NCBI GenBank assembly: GCA_025352665.1
Contig: JANXSM010000035.1
Coordinates: forward strand, 1-64,000
Direction of reading: 5' to 3'
Length of the DNA: 64,000 bases
Origin: Rhodospirillales bacterium
GTDB taxonomy: Bacteria; Pseudomonadota; Alphaproteobacteria; Acetobacterales; Acetobacteraceae
The notes under the pieces are model-generated. The model was not told where the DNA came from. It was given only the letters and a program-made list of their open reading frames with translations, and did not search any database. The position numbers and the translations under genes are program-made. Shown piece by piece: positions 9,574-17,814 of this stretch (within the stretch, counting starts at the first letter, position 1; each line of letters begins with the position of its first letter).

Positions 9574-10961
9574 ACATAGGCGGACTGGCCGGCCACCCAG
9601 GTTTCCAGAATACCCTCGGCCGGGCGCGTCGGATCGTCAAAATCGGCGGCATCGCGTACGGTGGCCGGATCGAACAGCACCAAGTCGGCAAAGGCACCTT
9701 CGCGGATCACACCGCGGTCTCTAAGGCCAAAAACGTCCGCCACGCGCCCGGTCATCTTGTGCACAGCCGTTTCCAGCGAGAACAGGCCGAGATCGCGCGC
9801 GTAGTGGCCCAGCACCCGAGGAAACGCGCCCCACAGCCGGGGATGCGGGAAGGCATCGTGCGGCAGACCGTCCGAGCCGATCATGGCAAGGGGGTGCGAC
9901 ATGATGCGGCGAACGTCTGCCTCGTCCATCTGAAAATAGATCGCCCCTGCCGGCAACATGCGGTTTGCAGCCTCGACCTGATCCAAACCCCATTCGGCTG
10001 CGACCTCATGCAGCCAGCGTCCCTGCAGTTCAGGATGCGGGACCGACCAGGTGATCTTCACCGGCACCTGTGGGTTGAGCTTGTGCGGCATCAGGACGGT
10101 GGACCCTGCGACATAGGGGTAGATGTCGAAATCGACGCGCTGCGACTTCGCCGCCTTGTCAATCAGAGCCAGGGTTTCGGTAGAGCGACCGTGGTTTTGT
10201 GGCAGCGTGCATTTGTGGTGACTGATCACGACCGGCGCGTCCACGGCGCGACCGATCTTCAAGGTCTCCTCAATGGACTCGATCACCCCGTCGCCCTCGT
10301 CACGCATGTGCGTCACGTACAGGCCGCCGGTTTCGCGCAGCGCCTCGGCGACAGCGATGACCTCGTCGGTCGGCGCTTCGTGGTTGGGCGGGTAATACAG
10401 CCCGGTGGAGAAACCTGAAGCCCCTTCCTTCAGGCAGTCGCGCAGGCGCTGCTGCATGTGGGCGGCTTCGCCGTCGCTGGCCGCGCGCAGCACGTCACCG
10501 CCCATCGCTTCGACACGCAGCGACATATGTCCGATCAGCGCCACCGTGTTCACCGGCGCCGGGTCCGTCGCCAGTTTCTCGGCGTAGGCGGCAAAGCTGT
10601 CGAACACCCACCAGCTTTCATCACCGAGCAGGTCGAGCGGCGGGATCGGGCGGGTCTTCATCGTAACCGGGCTCAGGCTGATGCCGCAATTGCCGACGAC
10701 CACTGTGGTGACGCCTTGCGACATCTTGCACAGCATGCAGGCTGGCCCGCACAGCACGGCGCGATCGTCATGCGTGTGGGCATCGATGAAGCCAGGTGCA
10801 ACAGCCTTGCCGGTGGCGATCACCTCGCGATCGGCCGACCAGGCACCGAGATCGCCGACCCCGACGATGCGCTCGCCGGTAATGGCCACGTCACCTCGCT
10901 TACGGGCGGCGCCGGTGCCGTCGAAGATGGTGGCGTCTCGCAAAATCAGATCACAGCGCAT
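9516..10961 (-). CDS. N-acyl-D-amino-acid deacylase (D-aminoacylase family amidohydrolase)
   Basis: Hydrolyses N-acyl-D-amino acids to D-amino acid and carboxylate. The 481-aa protein has the family's metal and active-site motifs: H62 and H64 in GFIDAHTHDD, C92 in VVVGNCGISLSP (the cysteine that replaces the usual carbamylated Lys), a GFSTGLYYPPN loop, the ISHHKC histidines and GSDGLPHD near the C-terminus. The ATG at 10961 starts right at the beta-sandwich (MRCDLILRDATIFDGTG). It overlaps the hyuB stop by 11 bases and is the last gene of the four-gene amidohydrolase operon. D-hydantoinase and dihydroorotase-type enzymes share the fold, but the GNCG motif favours a D-aminoacylase. Confidence 0.87.
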   Translation of the reverse strand: MRCDLILRDATIFDGTGAARKRGDVAITGERIVGVGDLGAWSADREVIATGKAVAPGFIDAHTHDDRAVLCGPACMLCKMSQGVTTVVVGNCGISLSPVTMKTRPIPPLDLLGDESWWVFDSFAAYAEKLATDPAPVNTVALIGHMSLRVEAMGGDVLRAASDGEAAHMQQRLRDCLKEGASGFSTGLYYPPNHEAPTDEVIAVAEALRETGGLYVTHMRDEGDGVIESIEETLKIGRAVDAPVVISHHKCTLPQNHGRSTETLALIDKAAKSQRVDFDIYPYVAGSTVLMPHKLNPQVPVKITWSVPHPELQGRWLHEVAAEWGLDQVEAANRMLPAGAIYFQMDEADVRRIMSHPLAMIGSDGLPHDAFPHPRLWGAFPRVLGHYARDLGLFSLETAVHKMTGRVADVFGLRDRGVIREGAFADLVLFDPATVRDAADFDDPTRPAEGILETWVAGQSAYVYGEGATSARAGRLVSRNR

Positions 10962-12684
10962 GGGTTTGACTCCGCAAAGCGATGGTCGCGATGTCATCGA
11001 GCACACCATCCGGTGAGATGACAACCTTATACAGGAATTCAGCGTTTCTGGCCGACACAAGGCCGCCGCGCACGTCCGCTGCGACCAGCGATGGATCGCG
11101 CGTAGCGGGATCACCCATGCCGCCCCCACCGGGCAACAGCAGCAACAAGCGTTCGCCGTCCGGGATGATCTGGAAGCCCTTGGTGCGCAGTGTCTTGCCC
11201 GAGGCCGTCTCGACCACACCGCCGGCGCCTGCAAGGCCGCCGTCGCGACCCTTGGGCGGATGGGCGACGCGGTCAAAGATGGCATTCACGGCGAATTCCA
11301 GATCGCCCTTGCCGCCAATTTCCATGATCTGCCCAAAACCGCCGCGCGTGCGGCCGGCGCCGCCGCTGTCGGCGCGCAGTTCCTTCTTCCAGAACACGAC
11401 CGGCGCGACGTTCTCGGTCGCCTCCACCGGCATGGTTCGCACGCCGGAGGGAAACGCCGTGCCGTCAAGCCCGTCGCGCGTCCGCCTCGCTCCGGTGCCG
11501 CCGGAGTTAAAGGTGATGACTTCAAAGTCCGGCAGCACCGGATGATTGGCGCTGCCCGGCCCGCTCACCGAGCCGCCGCCGCGCAAGGGCGGATTCCACA
11601 GGCAGGAGGAGCCCTCCGCCGCTACCCGGTCCGGCACCGCCTGGTGCAGGCAGCCCATCATGAGATCCGGCAGCAACTGGCCCACGACATGGCGCACCGC
11701 AACAGGATACGGCCGCGGCGCGTTGAGGATGCAGCCTTCAGGAATATCCATCCGAAACGGCAGCAGGCTGGCCCAGTTGTTGGGGATCTCCGGCGCTACC
11801 ACCACCTTGATCCCAAAGCAGGAATAGGCGCGGGTATAGGCGGCCGGCACGTTGATGCCACGCTGCGACAGGCCGGAGGTTCCGGCAAAATCGACCTCGA
11901 TGGCATCGTCAAGGATCGTCATCGCCGCTTCCAGCGTGACGGTGCCTTCATAGCCGTCCGAACAGATCTCGCTGCGGTATGTGCCCTTGGGTAGCTTCGC
12001 GATTTCGGCCAAGGTCGCCTTGCCCGAGCTTTCGAAGATGAACGCAGCCAGCGGATCGATGCTGTCCATGGCGAACTCGTCCATCATGGCGACCAGGCGC
12101 TTGGCCCCGGCGTCGTTGCACGCACAGAGCGAGTAGATATCGCCTTCCAGTTCCACGGGCAGGCGGCTGCCCATACGGATGAAGTCGAAGAACATCTCGC
12201 TGGCGATACCACGATCGAAGCATTTCACGATCGGGATGTAGAGCCCTTCCTCGAACACCGATCGCCCCTCCGGGCCCATGCCGAGGCCGCCGATGTCGAT
12301 GACATGGGCGGTGTTGGCGAACAGGCCGATGATCGCACCGAGGCGGAACGCCGGTGTCACCACCGTCAGATCATGCAGATGGCCGGTGCCGAGCCACGGG
12401 TCGTTGGTGATGTAGTGATCGCCGGGCGACATGGTTTCGACCGGAAACTTCTTCAAGAAATGCCCGACCGATTCCATCATGGAATTGACATGGCCGGGTG
12501 TTCCGGTAACGGCCTGGGCGAGCATACGTCCCTGCAGATCGAAAATCCCTGCCGAGAGGTCGCCGGCTTCGCGCACGGTCGTGGAAAACGCCGTCCGGAT
12601 CATGGTCTGCGCCTGTTCTTCCACCACCGAGATCAGCCGGTTCCACATGATCTGGCGTTGGATGCCCGCCAATGCGTCGTTCAT
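10951..12684 (-). CDS. hyuB: hydantoinase B / oxoprolinase family protein (HyuB)
   Basis: Partner of HyuA in an ATP-dependent ring-opening amidohydrolase of the N-methylhydantoinase/5-oxoprolinase type. The protein has 577 aa, full length for HyuB. It starts MNDALAGIQRQIMWNRLISV and carries the characteristic segment REAGDLSAGIFD and, downstream, GTPGHVNSM and GDHYITNDPWLGTGHLHD. A Gly-rich C-terminal part (LLLPGGGGMGDPATRDP) is also usual. It overlaps hyuA by 4 bases, which argues for a stoichiometric complex. The exact lactam or hydantoin substrate is not visible. Confidence 0.9.
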   Translation of the reverse strand: MNDALAGIQRQIMWNRLISVVEEQAQTMIRTAFSTTVREAGDLSAGIFDLQGRMLAQAVTGTPGHVNSMMESVGHFLKKFPVETMSPGDHYITNDPWLGTGHLHDLTVVTPAFRLGAIIGLFANTAHVIDIGGLGMGPEGRSVFEEGLYIPIVKCFDRGIASEMFFDFIRMGSRLPVELEGDIYSLCACNDAGAKRLVAMMDEFAMDSIDPLAAFIFESSGKATLAEIAKLPKGTYRSEICSDGYEGTVTLEAAMTILDDAIEVDFAGTSGLSQRGINVPAAYTRAYSCFGIKVVVAPEIPNNWASLLPFRMDIPEGCILNAPRPYPVAVRHVVGQLLPDLMMGCLHQAVPDRVAAEGSSCLWNPPLRGGGSVSGPGSANHPVLPDFEVITFNSGGTGARRTRDGLDGTAFPSGVRTMPVEATENVAPVVFWKKELRADSGGAGRTRGGFGQIMEIGGKGDLEFAVNAIFDRVAHPPKGRDGGLAGAGGVVETASGKTLRTKGFQIIPDGERLLLLLPGGGGMGDPATRDPSLVAADVRGGLVSARNAEFLYKVVISPDGVLDDIATIALRSQTHAL

Positions 12685-14756
12685 GCCTGTGTCTCCCGAC
12701 GGATGTCGATGTAGCCGAATGAGTCTATCCGCGCGTTCCAGCCGGGCCCGACCAAGGTGGAGGTTTCGTCCTCGGCAATGATGGCTGGTCCTTTGATGAT
12801 CGCCCCTGGTGCCAACTGCGGCCGATCGAAGATTCCCCAATTCGCGACCTCGCCGCTCTGCGTATCGCGAACCGCCTGGTGGCGTGCGGGCGTTGCTGCG
12901 AAGCTGGTGGGCTCGACGATCGTAGTTGATTCTGCCGAAAGGATTGTCGAAACGGTCACGGCATAGCTCATGATCTCCACGTCTGAGCCAGGGACCGGGC
13001 GATCGTAGAATCTTGCGTATTCCACATCGTACAGCGCACGGATCTCGGCCACATCAGATTGGGTCAGCACGCGTGCCGGCAACATGACGGGAATTTCGTG
13101 ACCCTGGCCGACGTAGCGCATGAACGCCATTCGGCTTTGCTGTGTGGCCGCACCGAAGCTGCCCTGGGCCACGACCTCGCTGGCTTCCTCGATCATATCG
13201 GCCAGCAACGTGTTGACCGCGTCGACATCGAAGGTCGAGAATCGCTGATACAGACTGCGCACCACCTCGTAGCCGACCGGTGCGCGCAGAAAGCCGATCG
13301 CAGATCCCACCCCGGCGCCCGAAGGCACCAGAACCCGGTCGATGCCGATCTTTTCGGCAACACGGCAGCCATGCACCGGGCCGCCTCCGCCAAACGCGAT
13401 CATCGTGCGCCCGTCATAGGTTTTGCCCGATTCGATGGCATGCACCCGCGCCGCGTTGGCCATGTTCTCCTCGACCATCTCGACCACGCCAAGACCCGCC
13501 AGCGGAGCCGACAGACCAAGCGGCTCACCGACATGCGCCGAAAGCGCCGCAAGTGCTGCATCGACGTCTAGTTTCATCGAGCCGCCGGCAAATCGCGCCG
13601 GATCGTAGCGGCCCAACGACAGATTGGCATCGGTCACCGCCGGCCGCGTGCCGCCGCGGCCGTAGCAGGCGGGGCCAGGATCGGCACCGGCCGATTCAGG
13701 GCCGACACCAATCAGTCCAAGCGCATCCACATGCGCGATCGAACCGCCGCCGGCGCCGATCTCCACCATTTCGATGACGGGAATACGCAGAGGCAGCCCC
13801 GATCCTTTGCGAAACCGCCCGACGCGGGCGACTTCGAAGCTGCGCGAGGTCTGCGGGCGATAATTGTCGATCAGGCAGATCTTGGCCGTGGTGCCGCCCA
13901 TGTCGAACGACAGCACTTCACCCAGTCCGCATTGCCGCGCGATGGTGGCGGAAAAGATCGCGCCGCCGGCGGGCCCCGATTCCACCAGGCGAATAGGAAA
14001 GCGGCAGGCGGTGGCGATGGTGGTGAGGCCGCCGCCGGACAGCATCATGAACACCGGTGCCGCCATGCCCATGTCCTTCAGCGCGGCTTCCAGCCGTTGC
14101 AGATATTGCGCCATCAGCGGCTGCACATAGGCATTGGCAACGGTTGTCGAGAACCGCTCCCATTCCCGCATCTCCGGCGACACCTCGCAGGACAACGAGA
14201 CAGGCACTGCGGGAAGTGCATCGGCGAGAATGTCGCGCACGCGTCGCTCATGCGCCGGATTGACGAAGCCGTGCAGGAACCCGACGGCGATGCTCGCCAC
14301 CTTCTCGCGTTGCAGCACCGGCACCAGGGCCCACACCGCGGCTTCATCCAGCGGCAGCAGAACCTGACCGGTGTTGTCCAGCCGCTCTGGCACGGTCAGG
14401 CGCAGCGCACGGGGCACCAGCGGTTCAGGCAGCACGATATTCAGATCGTACTGGTCGTAACGGCTTTCGTTGCCAAGGGCGAGAACATCGCGAAACCCCT
14501 CGGTGGTGATCAGCGCCGTGCGCGCGCCCTTGCGCTCGATGATCGCATTGGTCGCAAGCGTGGTGCCGTGAATGAGGATCTCGATATCCAAAGGTTGCAA
14601 GCCGGCATTGGCGAGAATGCTGCGTACTCCGGCCAGCACACCAAGCTCCGGTGCCGCGGGCGTGGTCAGCACCTTGGTGGTGAAACGCCGGTCGCCGTGT
14701 TCCAGCGCGAGATCGGTGAAGGTGCCTCCGATATCGACGGCCAGGCGGGCGCTCAT
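12681..14756 (-). CDS. hyuA: hydantoinase A / oxoprolinase family protein (HyuA)
   Basis: ATP-binding subunit of a HyuAB-type amidohydrolase, 691 aa. It has the sugar-kinase/actin-like phosphate loops: VDIGGTFTDLALE at residues 7-19, LIHGTTLATNAIIERKG near 60, SFDMGGTTAKICLID in the middle and AFGGGGPVHGCRVAEKIG towards the C-terminus. A PGPACYGRGGTRPAVTDANL segment identifies the HyuA family. It is coupled to its neighbours at both ends: the ATG overlaps the stop of the M20 gene, and its own stop overlaps hyuB. Relatives act on 5-oxoproline, N-methylhydantoin, acetone or acetophenone; the neighbouring M20 and D-aminoacylase genes favour a cyclic amino-acid derivative. Confidence 0.92.
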   Translation of the reverse strand: MSARLAVDIGGTFTDLALEHGDRRFTTKVLTTPAAPELGVLAGVRSILANAGLQPLDIEILIHGTTLATNAIIERKGARTALITTEGFRDVLALGNESRYDQYDLNIVLPEPLVPRALRLTVPERLDNTGQVLLPLDEAAVWALVPVLQREKVASIAVGFLHGFVNPAHERRVRDILADALPAVPVSLSCEVSPEMREWERFSTTVANAYVQPLMAQYLQRLEAALKDMGMAAPVFMMLSGGGLTTIATACRFPIRLVESGPAGGAIFSATIARQCGLGEVLSFDMGGTTAKICLIDNYRPQTSRSFEVARVGRFRKGSGLPLRIPVIEMVEIGAGGGSIAHVDALGLIGVGPESAGADPGPACYGRGGTRPAVTDANLSLGRYDPARFAGGSMKLDVDAALAALSAHVGEPLGLSAPLAGLGVVEMVEENMANAARVHAIESGKTYDGRTMIAFGGGGPVHGCRVAEKIGIDRVLVPSGAGVGSAIGFLRAPVGYEVVRSLYQRFSTFDVDAVNTLLADMIEEASEVVAQGSFGAATQQSRMAFMRYVGQGHEIPVMLPARVLTQSDVAEIRALYDVEYARFYDRPVPGSDVEIMSYAVTVSTILSAESTTIVEPTSFAATPARHQAVRDTQSGEVANWGIFDRPQLAPGAIIKGPAIIAEDETSTLVGPGWNARIDSFGYIDIRRETQA

Positions 14757-16018
14757 GCTGCGAAATCCTGCACGAAGCGTTGCACCACGGCAGCGCCTAG
14801 GGCGAAGTCCTCCGCCTGCATCGCCTCATGCGGGTTGTGGCTGCCGTTCTGGTTGCGCACGAACACCATGCCCGCCGGCACGCCGCATTGTGCGAAAGCT
14901 GCGGCATCGTGGCCACCGCCGGAGGGCATTTCGATAGTGGCGATCCCCAACGCCTCGGCTGCAGCCGACAGGCCTGCCCGCACCGCTTCTGCCATCGGGC
15001 TGGGACGACTGCTGGTCTCCAGCCCCAGTTCGAACACAACCCCCCGACGCGCCTCGATCTCGGGCACCAGGCGATGCAGTGCCGCCAGGATCGCATCAAC
15101 GCTGTGCATATCGACGCTGCGAACATCGAGCTGAAACACCGCCTCCCCCGGCACCTTGGTGAAACCGGCCTCGGGCGCTGTCGCCAGCACGCAGAAGGTC
15201 ACCACCAGACGGTGCCCCTCACCATCGAGCCGCGCCCATTCGTCGTCGAGCTTCACGGCAAGCTCGGCGAGCGCAATGCCGGCGTCGCGGCGGAACCGGC
15301 GCGGTGTGCCGCCGGAATGGTTGTATTCGCCTACCACCCGCCCACTGCGCAAACGGCGCGAGCCCGGAATGCCGGTGACGATGCCGACCGGGATCTGCTG
15401 CGCGTCCAGCACCGGTCCCTGTTCGATATGCAGTTCGACATAGGCTGCGATATCCGTGGGCTTCAGGATCGAGGCTCCGCGGGCCACGGCCTGAGGGTCG
15501 AAACCTTCCTCACGCATATGGGTGGCCAGGCTGCGGCCGCTGTCCAGCCGCTTTACCTCCAACGCCGCCTCCGGCAGCAGGCCAAGCGCTGCGAAGCTGC
15601 CGGGGTAGGAGCTGGGGAACCAGGCGCCGGCTTCCTCGGCCCGAATGGCCAGCACGGTGATATCGCGCATCGGAACGAACCCCGCGCGCTTCATGCCGGA
15701 AACCGCGGCCAGGCCTGCCAGCACCCCGGCGGCGCCGTCGAAATTGCCGCCTTGCGGCACCGAGTCGAGATGGCTGCCGATCACAACGCGTTTCGCGAAC
15801 CGGTCGGCGCCTGGCAGCGTCATTAGCATGTTGCCGGCGGGGTCGACCGCGATTTCCAAGCCCAGCGCCTCGGCCTCGGCCCTCACGATCGCGTGGCCAC
15901 GGCGCTCTCCCGGGCCGTAGGCGTCGCGCGTGATGCCCACGCCGTCAAAAGTCTCGGCGCGCAGCGTGTCGAACAGCCGGGCGGCGAGCTCGACGTCGGG
16001 GAAAAGATTAGGTCTCAT
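14753..16018 (-). CDS. M20-family amidohydrolase, N-carbamoyl-L-amino-acid hydrolase / allantoate amidohydrolase type
   Basis: Zinc-dependent hydrolase of the HyuC/allantoate amidohydrolase group that opens N-carbamoyl amino acids or ureido compounds. It has 421 aa. Metal-site motifs are H83 in GSHLDSVPQGG, D94 in NFDGAAGVL and the Glu pair in RAEEAGAWF. The C-terminal SGGGHDAAAF, PAGMVFV and GSHNPHEAM segments are typical of the group. I chose ATG 16018 (MRPNLFPDVELAARL), with an AAAGAGA stretch 9 to 15 bases upstream; an in-frame start at 16105 would add 29 residues unlike the family. It is the first gene of the operon with hyuA, hyuB and the D-aminoacylase, so the natural reading is ring opening by HyuAB followed by decarbamoylation. 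Confidence 0.88.
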   Translation of the reverse strand: MRPNLFPDVELAARLFDTLRAETFDGVGITRDAYGPGERRGHAIVRAEAEALGLEIAVDPAGNMLMTLPGADRFAKRVVIGSHLDSVPQGGNFDGAAGVLAGLAAVSGMKRAGFVPMRDITVLAIRAEEAGAWFPSSYPGSFAALGLLPEAALEVKRLDSGRSLATHMREEGFDPQAVARGASILKPTDIAAYVELHIEQGPVLDAQQIPVGIVTGIPGSRRLRSGRVVGEYNHSGGTPRRFRRDAGIALAELAVKLDDEWARLDGEGHRLVVTFCVLATAPEAGFTKVPGEAVFQLDVRSVDMHSVDAILAALHRLVPEIEARRGVVFELGLETSSRPSPMAEAVRAGLSAAAEALGIATIEMPSGGGHDAAAFAQCGVPAGMVFVRNQNGSHNPHEAMQAEDFALGAAVVQRFVQDFAA

Positions 16019-16081
16019 TCGGTCGGTCTCTTTGCTCGGTCCCCGCTTGCCGCCATAACGGTGCAAATCCGGGAGAACGCC

Positions 16082-16156
16082 ATGAAACCCCGCCTGATCG
16101 CCCACCGCCAGATGCCATCGCCGAAAAAGAATGCTCAGCTGGCGTGCGGCGCATGA
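16082..16156 (+). CDS. possible 24-residue leader ORF before the dehydrogenase
   Basis: A short ORF beginning MKPRLIAHRQM, rich in basic residues, with a good ribosome site (CGGGAGAACGCC ATG). Its TGA overlaps the ATG of the following dehydrogenase (ATGA at 16153-16156), the same coupling used between real genes in this window. It could be a translational leader, or the true 5' region may simply be untranslated. Confidence 0.3.
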   Translation: MKPRLIAHRQMPSPKKNAQLACGA

Positions 16157-17115
16157 GCAAGCCGGTCCTGCTGGTCACCAGAAAGTTGCCCCCCGCCGTT
16201 CAGGCCCGCGCCGCGCGCGACTATCGGGCGATCCTCAACACCGACGACGTGCCGACCACACCGGCTTCCATCCTGGCCGCGGCCGAGGGCGCGGACGCGA
16301 TCGTCTGCTGCAGCGCCGACCGTCTCGACGCCACGGTTATCGCGGCTCTGCCCGCCTCCGTGCGGGTGATCGGCACGTTCAGCGTGGGCACCGATCATAT
16401 CGATCTCCCGGCCGCGGCTGCGCGCGGCATCGCCGTGTGCAACACGCCTGATGTGCTCAGCGAGGCGACCGCTGAGCTCACCATGCTGCTGATCCTGGCC
16501 GCCGCACGACGTGCCGGCGAAGGCGAGCGCATGGTCCGCGCCGGCGGCTGGACCGGCTGGTCGCCGACGCAGCTACTCGGCACCCAGGTCAGCGGCAAGC
16601 GGTTGGGCATCTTCGGCATGGGCCGCATCGGCCAGTGCCTGGCCCGCATGGCACGCGGGTTTCGCATGCAGGTGCACTACCGCAACCGTGGCAGGTTGTC
16701 GCCCGATCTGGAGGACGGTGCTTTCTACCACGAGGATGACGCCAGTTTCCTGGCAGTGTGCGACGTGCTGTCGCTCAACGCCCCCGGCGGGGCCGGCACG
16801 GCATCCTGGCTCAACGCCGAGCGGATCGAGATGCTGCCCCAGGGCGCCATCGTCGCCAACGCCGCACGCGGGACGCTGGTGGATGACGCAGCCCTGATCG
16901 CGGCGCTGAAATCGGGCCGCATCGCCTACGCGGGGCTGGACGTGTTCCGCGGCGAGCCGGCGCTGGATCCTGGCTACCTCGGCCTCGAGAACGTCGTGCT
17001 GCTGCCCCATCTCGGAAGTGCGACCACCGAAACGCGCGACGCCATGGGTCATCTGGCGCTGGACGGGGTCGACGCGGTTCTTGCCGGACGCGCACCGCCG
17101 AACCTGGTGCGCTGA
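16153..17115 (+). CDS. D-isomer specific 2-hydroxyacid dehydrogenase (glyoxylate/hydroxypyruvate reductase type)
   Basis: NAD(P)-dependent reductase of 2-oxo acids, 320 aa from ATG 16153 (GTG 16144 would add three residues). The N-terminal catalytic half contains the family segment GTFSVGTDHIDLPAAAARGIAV. The nucleotide-binding half has GIFGMGRIGQ. The catalytic triad is readable: Arg in NAARGTLVDD, Glu in FRGEPALDPG and His in LLPHLGSAT. GhrB/GyaR-type glyoxylate or hydroxypyruvate reductases are closest in appearance, but substrate cannot be fixed. It is divergent from the hyu operon; glyoxylate is one possible end product of ureido-acid breakdown, which would link the two, as inference. 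Confidence 0.87.
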   Translation: MSKPVLLVTRKLPPAVQARAARDYRAILNTDDVPTTPASILAAAEGADAIVCCSADRLDATVIAALPASVRVIGTFSVGTDHIDLPAAAARGIAVCNTPDVLSEATAELTMLLILAAARRAGEGERMVRAGGWTGWSPTQLLGTQVSGKRLGIFGMGRIGQCLARMARGFRMQVHYRNRGRLSPDLEDGAFYHEDDASFLAVCDVLSLNAPGGAGTASWLNAERIEMLPQGAIVANAARGTLVDDAALIAALKSGRIAYAGLDVFRGEPALDPGYLGLENVVLLPHLGSATTETRDAMGHLALDGVDAVLAGRAPPNLVR

Positions 17116-17177
17116 GCCGCCTCGACACCCCCCCTCCCCGCGGCCATCGTTTTCAACCAATTGCCCTGAGGCCCATC

Positions 17178-17810
17178 ATGCTGTTCGATTTCGAGGAACT
17201 CGCCGCCCGCGACCGCTACAAGCTCATGGTTTCCACCATCGTGCCGCGCCCGATCGCCTGGGTGGTGACGCAGGATGACACCGGGCGCACCAATGCGGCG
17301 CCGTTCTCGTTCTTCAACGCGTTTTCCAACGATCCACCCATCGTCGTCATCGGCCTCGATCATCGCCTGGGCGGCGGCGAGAAGGACACCGCGTCCAACA
17401 TCCGGCTGAACGGTCAGTTCGTGATCAACCTGGTGGCCGCCGACAATCTGGACGCGATGAACGTGACCGCCATCGAATTCCCACACGCGGTCGACGAGTT
17501 GCACCAGGCGGGGCTGACGACCATCCCCAGCACCAAGATCAAGCCGCCACGCATTGCCGAAAGCCCGGTGGCATTCGAGTGCGAGCGCTTCACCACAATG
17601 CAGATCTCGAACAACCGCGTCCTGGTGCTCGGACGCGTGCTGGCCATGCATATCCGCGACGAAGCGGTGCTCGATGCGGCCAAATGCTATGTCGACACCC
17701 CCATGCTGGACCTGGTGGGCCGCATGCACGGCGGCGGCGGCTACCTGCACACGCGCGGTGCATTCGACTTGCCACGGATTCTGGAAAAGGACTGGGTTCT
17801 GAGGGACTGA
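17178..17810 (+). CDS. flavin reductase-like (FMN-binding split barrel) protein
   Basis: A 210-aa flavoprotein of the flavin reductase / DIM6-NTAB family. It has the FMN-binding signature near the N-terminus (MVSTIVPRPIAWVVT, then NAAPFSFFNAFSNDPPIVVIG) and the segment DTASNIRLNGQFVINLV. A putative Shine-Dalgarno TGAGG lies 7 bases before the ATG. Relatives supply reduced flavin to a monooxygenase or act as flavin-dependent oxygenases themselves; no partner oxygenase is adjacent. It is followed after 4 bases by an MFS transporter, so the two are probably one transcript, possibly with the dehydrogenase upstream. Confidence 0.82.
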   Translation: MLFDFEELAARDRYKLMVSTIVPRPIAWVVTQDDTGRTNAAPFSFFNAFSNDPPIVVIGLDHRLGGGEKDTASNIRLNGQFVINLVAADNLDAMNVTAIEFPHAVDELHQAGLTTIPSTKIKPPRIAESPVAFECERFTTMQISNNRVLVLGRVLAMHIRDEAVLDAAKCYVDTPMLDLVGRMHGGGGYLHTRGAFDLPRILEKDWVLRD

Positions 17811-17814
17811 ACCC

